Shown here: one piece after another, positions 49,241 to 60,893 of the stretch
Position numbering within the stretch: position 1 is the first letter of the stretch
Layout: each line of letters begins with the position of its first letter
DNA from: Megalonaias nervosa
Taxonomy: Eukaryota > Mollusca > Bivalvia > Unionida > Unionidae
Reading direction: 5' to 3'
Assembly (NCBI GenBank): GCA_016617855.1
Contig: JAECUM010001117.1
Location: 59,441-123,440, forward strand
DNA: 64,000 nt
Position numbers and translations under genes: made by a program
The notes under the pieces: generated by a model
The model's database searches: none
What the model was told of the DNA's origin: nothing
What the model saw: only the letters and a program-made list of their open reading frames with translations

Positions 49241-49918
49241 GAGTGGAACCTCGTTAATCTGAATACCATAGTTCTCAGACAATATATCTGGATTAATGAG
49301 TTTACCGGATAATTGAATAATGCACACTTTTATTTTACAATGTCATCATATCGTTTAGATTTACGTGTAGTGTGCTTATACATAGTTGAAATAAAATAAT
49401 GAATACATATATTGACTTGTTTATTTCACTTTATTATAACATGTATTTGTACTAAATATAAGTTGAAGCAATTAACACATCGAACACATCAACCATTTGT
49501 CCTTGGTTTTTTTATGATGTCCGTATTGGTCGACTTGCCAATGTCTAAGGATGAGTGAGATATAATGTGCCGGCAGATAGCTTGGCTGGTAGTTATGGGG
49601 TGATCTTCTTTGTGCTGGCAAATCTTATTTATGCTGACGCACCTCAAAATTTGCGTAGGTGAATTTGTGTTATCCGGCTGACTGCATATTCATATAAGAT
49701 TCTTCAAAATGTTATTATTTTGGACACATCATTTCTGGATTATCGAGGTAATTTTTATAGTAATTTTACACTGTGGTCATCGATTTTGATTTCCGGATCC
49801 GCAACGCGGATTTCTGGATAAAGGGACCAAATTAGCGATTAGGAATTCTATTCATTTTTAAATATGTCCGGATAGCGAGGTTTCCGGATAACGGAGTCCG
49901 GATTAGCGAATTTCACTC
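49241..49918. mobile_element. Pogo/Tigger-like non-autonomous element (MITE)
   Basis: Left end GAGTGGAACCTCGTTAATCTG. The reverse complement of the right end reads GAGTGAAATTCGCTAATCCG, an imperfect terminal inverted repeat of about 25 bp. Inside, phrases such as 'tccggataa' and 'attagcga' recur near both ends. These ends resemble the Tigger/pogo group. The expected TA duplication is present on the left (TA) but degraded to AC on the right. No transposase frame. Confidence 0.5.
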
Positions 49919-51425
49919 ACACAAACACACACAATCCCCCCCCCCCCCCGCCCCCATATATGGCCAGGATTTCGTAAAAAGTACGATTAGAAGATAGAAC
50001 ATTCACAGAGTAATTGAAGTCACTGGCGTGGCTGCACGGTATAAGCAAAACAAGCTACAGCTCTATGACTGAGAGTATATTTAATGCATGAAACTCATTT
50101 TGAATAAATCTACCAATATGGCAGAGGCGTCATTTTTGCATCAATTAAAGAAAAATTAGAAGTAAAAGTCATTAACCAACGAAAAAACACAAGGTAAACA
50201 GCATCCTAAAGCATAGGAATTTCCGGGAGTTTGCACTGAATTTATGAATTCGTCATCCATTTGTCTCGCTGGAATACGAGAGGTACTCTGAGTCATATAA
50301 AACGAATTTGATATGACATATTGGGTCAAATTACATATATACTTTTGACATTTCTCCCACAGAATAATATTGACAAAAAGAATATTTAGGACGAATTTCT
50401 TCCTCGTTTATCCAAATTATGTACGTACTCAGTATTTAGAAACTTTACAAAATGTCATACAAATACCAAATTCCTTTGATTTTCGTGGCAATTATCAAAT
50501 GCATTGTTTCGTTGTCATCGGATAGTAATAATGATTCATAATTTATCGAAACGGAACGAGTTTTATGTCTTTTCATCTAGACAACAAACGGTTTCTGCAT
50601 TGTGGCACTTCTGAAAGGTTTTATTTATTATATTAGGAAATCACTAATCTATGGGGGTGTTTTGTTGTCGGTTTTGTTGTCTTCTTTTCTTAAACTTATC
50701 AATTAGTAAAGTGTAATGACTTTGAACAAAATCCAGATGCCACGGTCATCATATCTTTGGATTACCTTGTGTAATGGTGTATAACTTCTATCCAACTGCA
50801 AATTTGTACTGACCTAGATCTGATGTCACATAATGCGTTAGCAGATCTGACTCTGTGCATTTTGCTAGAGATAACTGAGTAATAGAAACAACATAGCCCC
50901 TAACTTTCCTGGATATTATGCGCAAGAGAATCAGAGTCTAAGTTGTAGGTAGTCGTGCCTGATATACTAGGTTTATCAGAGCTTAAGGTATTTGTATTTT
51001 CCGTTTGTATCACGGCTTAATATTTTCATACGTTAAAGAATATCTGATGGACTAAATTCGTCATATTGATAAATATATTTGTGAAACGAGTTCGATGAGT
51101 ATTAGATCGATGCAATCTATTAACAAATATGTGAACTGGCATTTAATCAAATCGATAAATTGATGTTTACCATCGTATCAAAACATCTACAGCCGATTTT
51201 GAATCGAGCATAGCACATTTTTTTGGTAACGTATGCTGTTCTAATAAAATCTCTTTCACGATTTAAAGTCTTAAGAAGTTTTTTCTTTATATTTTCATTT
51301 GTGAGTTTTAAATGCAAAGTTATTAATATTTTGAATAATTTTCAAACTTTAAAATTTTAGTAAATATTATCAACAAAAAAGGACCAGTACTGGCATAAAT
51401 TTGGTGATGAGTAGAATTTGGTTTA
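49919..51425. other. Intergenic or intronic DNA
   Basis: C-run at 49,937-49,946; nothing else recognised. Confidence 0.4.
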
Positions 51426-51864
51426 TTGCTGTCAATGGCCCTCCTCACTGCCTCCCTTCCAATTTTCCACCAGATGGTGTATGTGTAATTATCGACATTT
51501 AAGCGGAGACATTTCAGCTCTTTACTTCAGATTTTTTTCTCTATAGCAATACCTTCTGAAGCAGAAAACAATTTCAGAAATCCCATATTATCAGAAGTCC
51601 CATACTATCAGAAATCCCATATTATAGTGACAGATAAGAGTGATGGATTGAACTGATCGTAATAGAAAATGTTGTTGACATAGTTCAGCGACTTTCACCG
51701 TAACATCATTCTATTCAATCAAATGATGTATAAAGAATTCTAATCTCTGCTGTTTGATACTTTCGTCAATAAGATGGTGTCGTAGAAACACAACAGTGTC
51801 TTTACATTTTTGGAACTTTGCTCTAATTGGCACTATACAGCCTGACGAGCCGCTAAACCTCTTC

Positions 51865-52075
51865 ATACATACATACATAAATACATACATACATACATAC
51901 ATACATACATACACATACATATATACATACATACATACATGCATACATACATACATACATACATACATACATACATACATACATACATACAAGCATACAT
52001 GCATAAATACATACATACACGCGCGTATGCATGCAGTACGCACGCACACACTCATACATGCATACATACATACAT
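51865..52075. repeat. (CATA)n-rich microsatellite
   Basis: About 210 bp of tetranucleotide units with scattered variants. It gives long spurious frames on both strands. It ends about 100 bp before the first receptor exon. Confidence 0.95.
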
Positions 52076-52180
52076 ATTAAATATCTTCTTTAAATCTTGC
52101 TCCGATATAGCTTTATTTAATTGTGCAATAATGGTTAAATACATGTATGTAAAAAATTGTAATTAATTCATCCATGTCAG

Positions 52181-52468
52181 CTCTGGCTATACAGGCGCAG
52201 CAAAAAGACTTCACTGCCGTTGTTGGTCCTTTCTATATGAACCTGGCAATGATACTAGAGCGGGTTGGTACCCCCTATATTGTCACGGATCACAAGGGAT
52301 TTAATTGGTCGGATGTCAGCAGGGTAAACGATCACGTGTCTTGGAGTACCGTGGTAGAAGTGCGACCTCCAATGAAGGAGCTCAACCGTGCAGTCGTAGA
52401 TGTATTTTTGTTCAACAAATGGAAAAGCACGATCATGATAATGCCTGAAAATCCAAAGGACAATCAAG
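52181..52468 (+). CDS. Receptor exon 1: ligand-binding (iGluR/ANF-receptor fold)
   Basis: Acceptor catccatgtcag; 288 nt, phase 1 in and out, donor GTAATG. It reads QKDFTAVVGPFYMNLAMILE, then VGTPYIVTD and ELNRAVVDVFLFNKWKSTIM. This matches the first lobe of the periplasmic-binding-protein-like extracellular domain: the V-x-G-P motif, then the T-P-Y-I strand, then the A-V-x-D helix followed by W. An invertebrate ionotropic glutamate receptor fits best; a receptor guanylate cyclase cannot be excluded. Confidence 0.75.
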
Positions 52469-53052
52469 GTAATGCATTTTAAACCATTTTCCACTAGATA
52501 TAGAAATAATTTGATTTATTGCTGTCGATGGCCCTCTCGTTCCCCTTTTCGAATTTCCCACCAGTTGGTACCCCCTATGTCGTCCAGCTGTATAGAATTC
52601 CTTACCCCTGAGGATATGTAATTCAAATTCCCTTGCTTCTTTTAAAATATAATTAAAGAAATTCTTTCTTGACCAGCTGGAATGACATTTTAAAGCCTCT
52701 GGATAGAAAACTTAATCATTATGTCTATAAATAATATGTTCAGGTCTTATTCGATGTATGTATATACGTACGACCTAGGTATTGCTGTACTGTGTACATA
52801 CGTATAGAAAATAGTTCATATATGTATATGTTTCCCAGTATAGTCACACATATTCATTCACGTTAAATATGTATGAATGAGTGTGCGACGATACCTGAGT
52901 ATGTGCACGATTTTGTATTTATATTTTTATCTTTTTTTAACATAATCAATTACAAAAATTAAGGATCGCATGGCAGATGGGCCAGTCATGACCAAATGTG
53001 GTATCCTCGTTAAAGAAAGTTGTTTATTATTATTATTCTTATTATTATTATA

Positions 53053-53097
<45 letters not shown>

Positions 53098-53796
53098 GTT
53101 ATTATTATTAAGGAGAGAAAAGTAAATAAACGCGAGATGGCATGATGTGAAAATTTGCATTTAGTCTGTATTACCGGTACTGTAATTGCCCAGAATTGTT
53201 TTCAATGAACAGTATTGTCATTCGGATGTCTTAAAACAATGTTCTGTCTTTTCAAGAATTTTTGGTCAGCCGTATATCATTTATTTGAACCTAATGCAAT
53301 GTCTTGACAACTTCTGCGCAATCAGATTTTTGTAGATATGTAAATGCCCTCAATCTATTTTTTTCCCCGAAAATTTGTTCTGCAGATATAAAAGGTGTCA
53401 CAAGAAGTTCCAAAAATAGTTTTTACAAATACAAATATTCAAGGCTTTCGATATGTATTATTTTTTATTGGTGTGGATGAGAGACGCCCAGCAATGCTTT
53501 GTTAGGTTAAATTCACTGTAATTTAAGTTATTGTGCCTAAAAGGCTGTAGCATCATTGTTGACATATGCAATGATATTAAAATACCGAATTTTTGTGAAT
53601 CGCAAAAATGTTCACATCAAGGAATAAATATTTACAAAATCTGAATTTTGTGTCCTTAGTGAGGAGTAGTCTGCAAATGGTTGGAAATAATACCTAATAT
53701 CTTATTACTGTAGAACTTAGAAAAACCCAACAACTCAACACAATTATGGGTTCTTGTATGCAACTGTCCATCGTACTTCTTATTCTATTTCTTTAG
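52469..53796 (+). other. Receptor intron 1
   Basis: Contains an (ATT)n tract at 53,020-53,110 and the second copy of a short direct repeat at 52,516-52,575. Confidence 0.6.
53020..53110. repeat. (ATT)n microsatellite
   Basis: Long trinucleotide tract; the reverse strand reads as poly-Asn. Confidence 0.95.
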
Positions 53797-53996
53797 AGTG
53801 CCAGGATCTTGCGAATCAGATGACACGAAATGGCATCTCGCCCATCACATATTCCCTCAGACGTGACAATTCTGTCAACATTCGCAATCAGACATCGGAT
53901 GTTCTACGGTATATCCAGCTTCTTGAACAAAAAGTCATTCTAGTCTGTAGCCCAAGGGATCATGACTACAACCTGATAGACACTGTCCTGCTAGAG
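53797..53996 (+). CDS. Receptor exon 2
   Basis: Acceptor tatttctttag; 200 nt, phase 1 in and phase 0 out, donor GTATGC. It reads ECQDLANQMTRNGIS, later VLRYIQLLEQKVILVCSPRD and DTVLLE. This matches the second lobe, where a strand-loop with I-L-x-C precedes a helix. The joining codon with exon 1 is intact. Confidence 0.78.
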
Positions 53997-55057
53997 GTAT
54001 GCTTGATCTGTTTGTCTTTCTGTGTGTGTGTCTGTCTATCGATAGTATTGTCCTTTTACTGTCATTTCTCGTTGTTTTATACCACTTTCTATCTTGGTGC
54101 AGAGATGCTTTCAATGAAAAAAAACATTTGTATCTCATTTTTTTAAACAAACATTGATATGCCTTCTTCCGTTTCTTATAAAATCTGCAGAGATTTTCAA
54201 CGTGTAATCAATCTGAATCATTTCCACTTTTAATTTGCTTGCAATTTACTCGCTATTTTCGCAATTAAACTTTTTATTTTAAAATTTATTATATATGATA
54301 ATCCGCCATAAAAAACTAATACATTCCAATTATTACCACGTGACTCCTATGTTATTTGGCTCATTTTGCACATATAATAATTTTTCTACTTGTAACACGT
54401 ATAAGCAGCACATTGCAAATGAAGCCATGACGCCCTACAAGGCAAAAGCGTAACGACCAAAGAATCCGAATGCATTTCAAATTCATTTCACTACATTATT
54501 GTAAGATTTCGCTAAAAAAAAAAAAATCCTGTATATTACATCGTGTTATAAATAGAATCTTACAAGTTTTGCTCAATTTAAATGATTCGTATAATAATTA
54601 AAACCTTGTGCTCCCCAAGTCTCGCAGAATATAGAAAATATTCAACCCTTTTATAAATTTCATTTCAAATGAGTACTTATGGTACATCCTCTAGCCCCTA
54701 CGCATGCTGTAAGCCCCAATTAAAGCATCTAATGGAAATGTGTAACTACGGTTAAACACAGGGAAGATCTAACAAATTCGTTTAGGGGGAGGATAAACAG
54801 ATGGACACTAAAAACCATCTTACCGTAAAGAAAACTTATCTTTGGAAATTTTTCAGTTGTTTCGCGCTCATTTTTGTTGGATTATTTGGGGGAGGGGGAG
54901 GACGGTGGCCGTATTAACCACCCTCCTCACAATCCGTCCCAATACCATCGTATCTCAACTTTCACTTTCAAGCGTTGTTTTGTTGTTATTTGAATTCCTG
55001 TCAAGTTTAGAAATGCATAATTCTAATCACTTTAACTAACATTATTTCCCTCCACAG
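53997..55057 (+). other. Receptor intron 2
   Basis: No other feature recognised. Confidence 0.6.
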
Positions 55058-55114
55058 GCAAAAGCTTTTGGTATGCTGAGTGACAAAAACTATAATTTTT
55101 TCATTCTTGACACC
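55058..55114 (+). CDS. Receptor exon 3
   Basis: Acceptor ttatttccctccacag; 57 nt, phase 0-0, donor GTAAGT. It reads AKAFGMLSDKNYNFFILDT, which fits the A-x-x-x-G-M...Y-x-F-F-x-x-x-D signature of glutamate-receptor amino-terminal domains directly following exon 2. Later exons (rest of lobe 2, channel) were not found in the window. Confidence 0.78.
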
Positions 55115-55997
55115 GTAAGTAAAATTGTTTCCATATCCGTTTTCATTTTTCGTTGCTGAATAGACGGTCAGATATTTAAATGTCGCGATTATTGTTCCTT
55201 ATTTTTTCACTTTGTGTTAAATATTCGTCCTATTTTGTACCTGATATTGTTCATGCATGATTTTAAAAATTTTGGGTGAAGAATATATAAGATAAATAGA
55301 AAAAGTCTATATACATTCATTAGATGAATTTCTGAAAAAAAATGAATGCATCGTTTTATTTCAATGTATATAATCAATTTTTCTTCTTAATATTTCAGAC
55401 AATAATTTAACTTGTCTCAGAGACCCGTTAGTACATAGGAATATACAAAAATAACAATAGCCGTATTCTGTATATGTCAGAACCACTAATGATTTGGTTA
55501 TTAATTTTGCTCTTCTGCTTTAATTAATTGTTAATTTAATTATTATCAGCAACATTCTTAATGTGACAGCTGATTCTTTTCCCCAACAAAGATTCCCGCA
55601 CTTTATATTATATGTATTTTGAGTGATTATGCGGTACGCTTTTGTTACATAAATATTTTTCTCTTCATAAAATCCAATCAAAACATATATTTAAACACAG
55701 TGAAAATATTTGTAGCTTATTTTTTTTATTAAAAATTAGTTATTATAAAACAAATACTCCGCCTTTATGTCTTGTTTGAAGCAAGAAAGTAAAGTTGATA
55801 CCTGGATGAAACCTTGGTAGCGTTAATTATTATTTGTATCAGTATAATACGATCAGATCTTAAAGTTATCGTTAAGCTATAACCTGTCCTGGACAGTTAC
55901 TCTGATAGATACATAACAATTACTTATATTTACATGTTATGAGTATGTATAACCTAGTTTTTGCTTATCTTGGGACTCAGCAGATCTACAGTGCATA
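55115..55997. other. Probable intron sequence
   Basis: AT-rich; no exon recognised. Confidence 0.4.
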
Positions 55998-56005
55998 GAA
56001 TAACT

Positions 56006-56217
56006 CAGTGGCGTAGCTTGGGGAGGGCGGGGGGGGGGGACACTTGTCCCCGGGGGCCATGTGCCAGGGGCGCCAAAATGAGGAAAATACAACTATTCGT
56101 TATCTCAGATGCACTCGAAGGGGGCGCCAAGTTTATGTTTTGTCCCCGGGCGCTAAGTAAGGGGGCGTCAAGTTTATGTTTTGTCCCAGGGCGCTAAGTA
56201 CCCTCGCTACGCCACTG
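56006..56217. mobile_element. hAT MITE, 212 bp
   Basis: Starts CAGTGGCGTAGC and ends GCTACGCCACTG, a perfect 12-bp inverted repeat. Flanked by 8-bp duplications GAATAACT (55,998-56,005) and GAACAACT (56,218-56,225) with one mismatch. GC-rich interior with a tandem duplication of about 41 bp (gggggcg-caagtttatgttttgtccc). Non-autonomous hAT element, unrelated in its ends to the 5,602-8,957 element. Confidence 0.92.
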
Positions 56218-56225
56218 GAACAACT

Positions 56226-56817
56226 GTCACTGGCTGAAATTCTTGAGAGGAAAATGCTAATTGGCGAGTGTAAAAACATAGTTTTCGAGCAAGATTGATA
56301 ACTGGTCTTTAATTTAAACATGCGAAAGTGTAGTTCTTACATGAAAATAAAATGTGTAAATGTTTAGAAGACTAATATTGTCGAAAAGCCTGCATTTCGC
56401 AAAAAAAAATTATTTCTGAAGCTTTCTGTTTTGATTAATTCATACATTCTATTGCCTGCTTCGTTTTACAGAGCAGCTGTACTTTCTCTGTGTCCGATTT
56501 TGATCGATATACAATATTCATTATATTATATTTCATATGCATATGGCACCTACAATCATCATTGTGGACTCATTATAAGTGATCCTATTAATGGACTTAA
56601 TCAAATATTTATGGCTGGCCACAATTGTATGAGATAGCGATGTTATTTGACCATCAAGTAGTATTTCAAGGCAAGAGGAATTTATGGCTCGTATTTGTAA
56701 CCGAGTTGTCATTATAATGTAATGCCGATATTAATTTACAAAATTGATTTTTGCAATTATCTGAAGTGGTACTATATGAGATCGAGGAATGACACCAGTC
56801 ACTCTTTCACTCAGTTG
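56226..56817. other. Intergenic or intronic DNA
   Basis: One short plus-strand frame after a possible acceptor near 56,470 has no recognised character. Confidence 0.35.
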
Positions 56818-57055
56818 AAGAACTTATGGGGAAAGAAAACAATGACTGCCTGATGCATCGAAAAAATTATTAGCATTTGAATGAAGACCCATCGGGAAAA
56901 AAAAAGAATTACTAGATGATATTTGCACGAGAATATATAGGAAGAAAATGAACAAATTAATAGCTGAACCAGGACCCATAGGGAAAAGAAGAATTAACAA
57001 ATGATGGTTGAACGTGGAAACATAGGGGAAAGAGAATTAACAAAGGATACTTCAT
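56818..57055. repeat. Degenerate 45-50 bp minisatellite
   Basis: About four diverged units around the phrase 'catagggaaaagaagaattaacaaatgat'. Confidence 0.55.
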
Positions 57056-57292
57056 GCTCATCCTTCATTCTGTATTCAAGCCTTGTGTTTATTTGCTAGC
57101 AGTATAATCATTTGAATACCTTAATGAGATCGCACACTCGGAAAATGAAATGTAAAATACTTTATCTCTGGGAATGAAGCGGGGAGGGGGTGTCAGATAA
57201 ATAATGGATGGTCGATATTTACAATTCACTAGACTTGGCAAAGATACTGCATTTTATACAATATAATTATTGAAGACTTTGATGAGATCTGT

Positions 57293-57870
57293 TATGAGTC
57301 TATGCTCTTAAAATAAGTAACAGAAAAGAGTGAAAGACAACAAGCTTTGTAAAATTTAACAAATAATTTATTTTCCCTCGAATACAAAGTGAAAATAGGA
57401 AAAAAGAACTTACGGTATTGCGAATTAAATCGCAAAATAATCTAAGAATTAGGTCAGACACACGTCTAGTAATTTAAAGTCCTGAATAAAACTCAGTACA
57501 AGTCCCGAAGAGATCCAAAACTGAAGGCGATGACGTGTCTGTTATAGCTTATGGAGTGCTGATGTGTCAACAGTCTTTTGTTGAATCACAGTAATATAAT
57601 TCCAGGTTTGAATATCTTATAAATTCCAGTGAATGTCTTTATCCAAGAATTTTATCAGAACATTTTTGTATTTCCAGAGAAAATAATCACTTGAATTCAA
57701 TAATTTAAAGAAAATAAAATTCAGCCCAAACTGGTCAGAACATAATACAACTTGAAGGTGCTAGATGTTAAAGCACGAATGACCAAATCCTCACAATCAC
57801 AAGATTTTAAAGTTCTGTACTTGACCTCAGGTCACAATTAGCATTTTCTAAAAAAAAATAACATTTACCA
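57293..57870. repeat. Dispersed repeat R1, copy 3 (3' truncated)
   Basis: Starts TGTTATGAGTCTATGCTCTTAAA like copy 2 and follows it to the 'aattagcattttct' phrase, then breaks off into the satellite composite. High identity to copy 2. Confidence 0.75.
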
Positions 57871-57874
57871 GTAG

Positions 57875-59187
57875 TGTAGTGGAATAGTATAGGGACAATG
57901 GGAAAATACATTATGGACCCCCATCTTCGGGATAGTATGGGACACGATTTATAGGGACAGAAAATCACCCTGGGATAGTATAGGGACAATGGGAATTTTG
58001 TATAGCGACAAGAGGAATGGAACAGATAGGATGACGTCACGGTACTGGAGATTGGTAACAATGTAGCAAGTGGCTGACCTGAATACGCGTGGCTACCACT
58101 CTAGGTAGAGACAAACACAATAGAGACAGAGACAGACATACACTAATACAAGCCCGAGATTTATATATAATGCATTACCTAGACCTGAAATTATGTTGGC
58201 GGTGTTCATAAATTTGCATAATTATAATGATGCTATAAATAGTTATAATCAAGGAAAAGACTAACGCCAAAATGGATGTGACTAAAAGTAACGCTAAAAT
58301 TACGAAATTGTCCCAGAATTTAACGGAGACTAAACATGTCCCTGAACATTAGGTTATATTGGTTTAGACTAAAAGTAGTACTAAAATTACGACATTGTCC
58401 CGGACTACAGTGGGGACTAAGAAAATCTGGAACATTAATATTCAAAATGACTGTGACTAAAAGTAACGCTAAAATTACGAAATTGTCCCAGAATTTAACG
58501 GAGACTGAACATATCCCAGAAGATTAAATTATATTTGTTTAGTCTAAAAGTAGTACTAAGATTACCAAAATGTCCCAAACTCTAGTGGAGACTGAGAAAA
58601 ACTCCGGAAGATTGTATTCAGATTGCGGTGACTTAAAATATTGCACTAAATTTCCGAAAAATTTAGCGGACTTGAATGGAAACTGATAACTAGCCAGATG
58701 TTTTGGTTGTCAGAAATGGCAAAGACAAAGTGTAGCACTAAATTCTGAAATTGCACCGGACTTTAGCGGAGACTGAAAATAATCCATAGATAAATTTTAA
58801 AAATGTTACCAAGACTTAAAGTAGTACTGAAATTATTTAAACTCTTACCGACCTTCACGGAAACTGAAAAATTGTAAATAAAAAATTAAAATATGGGATA
58901 CTATAGCGTCAATGGGAATTAGCATTACGGGACCCTACTTTTTCTACTATAGCGTCAAGATTTATAGCGTCAATGGGAATTAGCATTATGGGACCCTACT
59001 TTTTCTACTATAGCGTCAAGATTTATAGCGTCAATGGGAATTAGCATTACGGGACCCTACTTTGTACTATAGCGTCAAGATTTATAGCGTCAAATGGCAC
59101 ACCCTGGGACACTATAGCGTCAATGGGAAATTTTGTATGGGAACAATAGGAATGGAACAGGTAGGGTGACGTCACGGTACTGGATAC
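57875..59187. repeat. Composite satellite block with direct-repeat ends
   Basis: Two near-identical blocks of about 85 bp (57,968-58,052 and 59,102-59,187), each with 'ggaatggaacag' and a TGACGTCA palindrome, enclose two other arrays. At 58,280-58,890 about seven units of 86-88 bp begin 'gactaaaagta'; odd and even units resemble each other best, so the basic unit is a dimer. At 58,908-59,100 three units of about 62 bp contain 'tatagcgtcaatgggaatta'. Non-coding on both strands. Confidence 0.75.
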
Positions 59188-59292
59188 TTGCAACAGAGAA
59201 TAATGCTTTTGTGAGTTAAACATGAATTATACAACAACTAAAAAAAAAATTTTTTAGGCAAGAAAGAATAAATCTTTTCGAGGCAGTGGAGT

Positions 59293-59308
59293 AGCCCTGA
59301 AAAGGGTC
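59293..59308 (-). promoter_or_regulatory. Histone-type 3' stem-loop 1
   Basis: The minus strand reads GACCCTTTTCAGGGCT, with the core CCCTTTTCAGGG: a 4-bp perfect stem around the UUUC loop seen in animal histone mRNAs. It is preceded by 'acaaa', and 'tcgaaaaga', like a histone downstream element, follows after about 12 nt. The gene upstream on this strand is replaced by a minisatellite. Confidence 0.6.
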
Positions 59309-59314
59309 TTTGTC

Positions 59315-59995
59315 GCGAATGCATAAAACACACCATACTTACTATCCACACCAACGAATGAGAATGCATAAAACATACCATACTTACTATCCACACCAAC
59401 GAATGAGAATGCATAAAACATACACATATATACTATCCACACCAACGAACGAGAATGCATAAAACATACACATATATACTATCCACACCAACGAATGAGA
59501 CTGCATAAAACACACCATACTTACTGTCCACACCAACGAACAAGAATGCATAAAACACACCGTTCTTACTATCCACACCAATGTACGCGAACGTATAAAA
59601 CACCCATATATACTATCCACACCAACGAATGAGAACGCATAAAACATACACATACTTACTATCCACACCAACGGACGCGAATGCATAAAACATATACATA
59701 CTTACTATCCAAACCAACGAATGAGAATGCATAAAACACCACATTATCTACTATCCACACAAACGCTAGGCGAACGCATATAACACACATTCTATTATCC
59801 ACAAAACGCTAGGCGAACGCACAAAACACACATTCTACTATCCAGAAAAACGCTAGGCGAACGCATAAAACACACCCATATATACTATCGACACAAATGA
59901 ACGCGAACGCATATAACACACACTATACTATTCACACAAACGGGAAGAGAAGAAAAACACACCCATATCTACTATCCACACAAACGTACGGGAAC

Positions 59996-60028
<33 letters not shown>
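59315..60028. repeat. 45-bp minisatellite, about 15 copies, then (CA)n
   Basis: Unit 'gaatgcataaaacacaccat' followed by 'acttactatccacaccaacga'. The first ten copies are very similar; the later ones drift and some contain deletions. A (CA)n tract closes it at 59,999-60,028. Because the unit is 45 bp, minus-strand frames show a 15-residue repeat, which I take as an artefact. Confidence 0.9.
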
Positions 60029-60029
<1 letters not shown>

Positions 60030-60118
60030 CAGTAAAGGAGTGAGTGTTTATAGTCACACTACTCTACATTCACGCGAATTGGCAACTTGAATAGTGTCTC
60101 TTTTCTAGAGATTTGGTT

Positions 60119-60134
60119 AGCCCTGAGAAGGGCT
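60119..60134 (-). promoter_or_regulatory. Histone-type 3' stem-loop 2
   Basis: The minus strand reads AGCCCTTCTCAGGGCT: a perfect 6-bp stem and 4-nt loop, as in histone mRNAs, but loop UCUC instead of UUUC. 'ctagaaaagaga' follows 14 nt later. It starts 29 nt after the stop codon of unit 2. Confidence 0.7.
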
Positions 60135-60163
60135 GTTTTTCGTCTAACTCCAAATTCACCTGG

Positions 60164-60608
60164 CTAATGGTGACACCTTCCTGGCCTGGCACCACACACA
60201 CAACGTCTGCTCCAGTCATTCTCCCAACTGACGCGTGTGGTTGGGAGCGAAGAGGGAAGTTGACTGGCTTCACTCTCCCAGTCTACACTTTCAGTAATTC
60301 TGAAGACTTCCCTCTGTCTTCTATACCAGAGTCGAGGATGTTGTTGTGGCTGTGGCTGTGTTTGAGGTAGCGGTACTGTTTGTGGAGGTGTCCTCACCTT
60401 AGGTTTGAGCTCACACTGAGGTTTCATGATGAGTTGAGGCAGGATCAATTTCTTCTTTTCCTTCTCCTCTTCTTTCTTCTTTTTTTCCTCCTATCCCTCA
60501 AGTCTGGCACTTTCTGCAACGGCCTCAATGGCCAGCTCGCCCAGGAGTTGCCTGGCATACTAAAGGTGCATTTTGGAGTTCAAGCAATTTAACAATTCTG
60601 CTATTCAT
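60164..60608 (-). pseudogene. Tandem unit 2: decayed intronless gene
   Basis: Begins at ATG 60,608 (MNSRIVKLLEL), 52 nt after a TATA box, but the frame is lost within 30 codons. Another frame then reads YARQLLGELAIEAVAESARL and a Lys/Glu-rich coiled segment, crossing two stops. The last 94 codons are open, Pro/Gln-rich, and end TAG at 60,164. The start resembles unit 1 (MN..SRL.KL). Promoter, spacer and 3' stem-loop are all shared with unit 1, so it is a broken paralogue. Confidence 0.6.
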
Positions 60609-60659
60609 TTTCAGTGTTGATACGTCAACGATGGGTAGCCAGATTGACAATCGCGTCGA

Positions 60660-60697
60660 TTTATATACTTGAAGCACGGTCGTGAAGGAAAACATCC
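60660..60697 (-). promoter_or_regulatory. Promoter of tandem unit 2
   Basis: On the minus strand the element GGATGTTTTC (60,688-60,697) is followed by the TATA box TATATAAA (60,660-60,667). Downstream comes 'CATCGTTGACGTATCAAC' and then the ATG. Unit 1 has the same element, TATA box and downstream phrase at nearly the same spacing. Confidence 0.65.
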
Positions 60698-60893
60698 CCT
60701 GGCACCAAAACTTACCATCACATCAAACGCGCGGACCTAAAAGAAACACTCACATTGACTTTTTTTAATACAAGCACAGACACACACAATCCGACAAAAC
60801 AGAGAAACGAAGTGCTTATAGACACACTTCTATTTTTTTAAAGACACAAACACACAAATTTGTTTTGGCAATTCAATTAGTATTTCTTTTCTA

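Noticed and set aside
51711..52080. Tyr/Cys/Met or Thr/His-rich frames on both strands
   Set aside because: Read-through of the (CATA)n tract.
52927..53160. Poly-Asn frame on the minus strand
   Set aside because: Translation of an (ATT)n microsatellite.
59254..59686. Repeat protein with a 15-residue Phe/Val/Asp motif on the minus strand
   Set aside because: The 45-bp minisatellite keeps frame by arithmetic only. No start context and no recognised domain, and the frame breaks where units vary.
60450..60560. Histone H2B-like helix in tandem unit 2 (GELAIEAVAESARL)
   Set aside because: The resemblance is a short amphipathic match only. The histone fold is not supported elsewhere in either unit.
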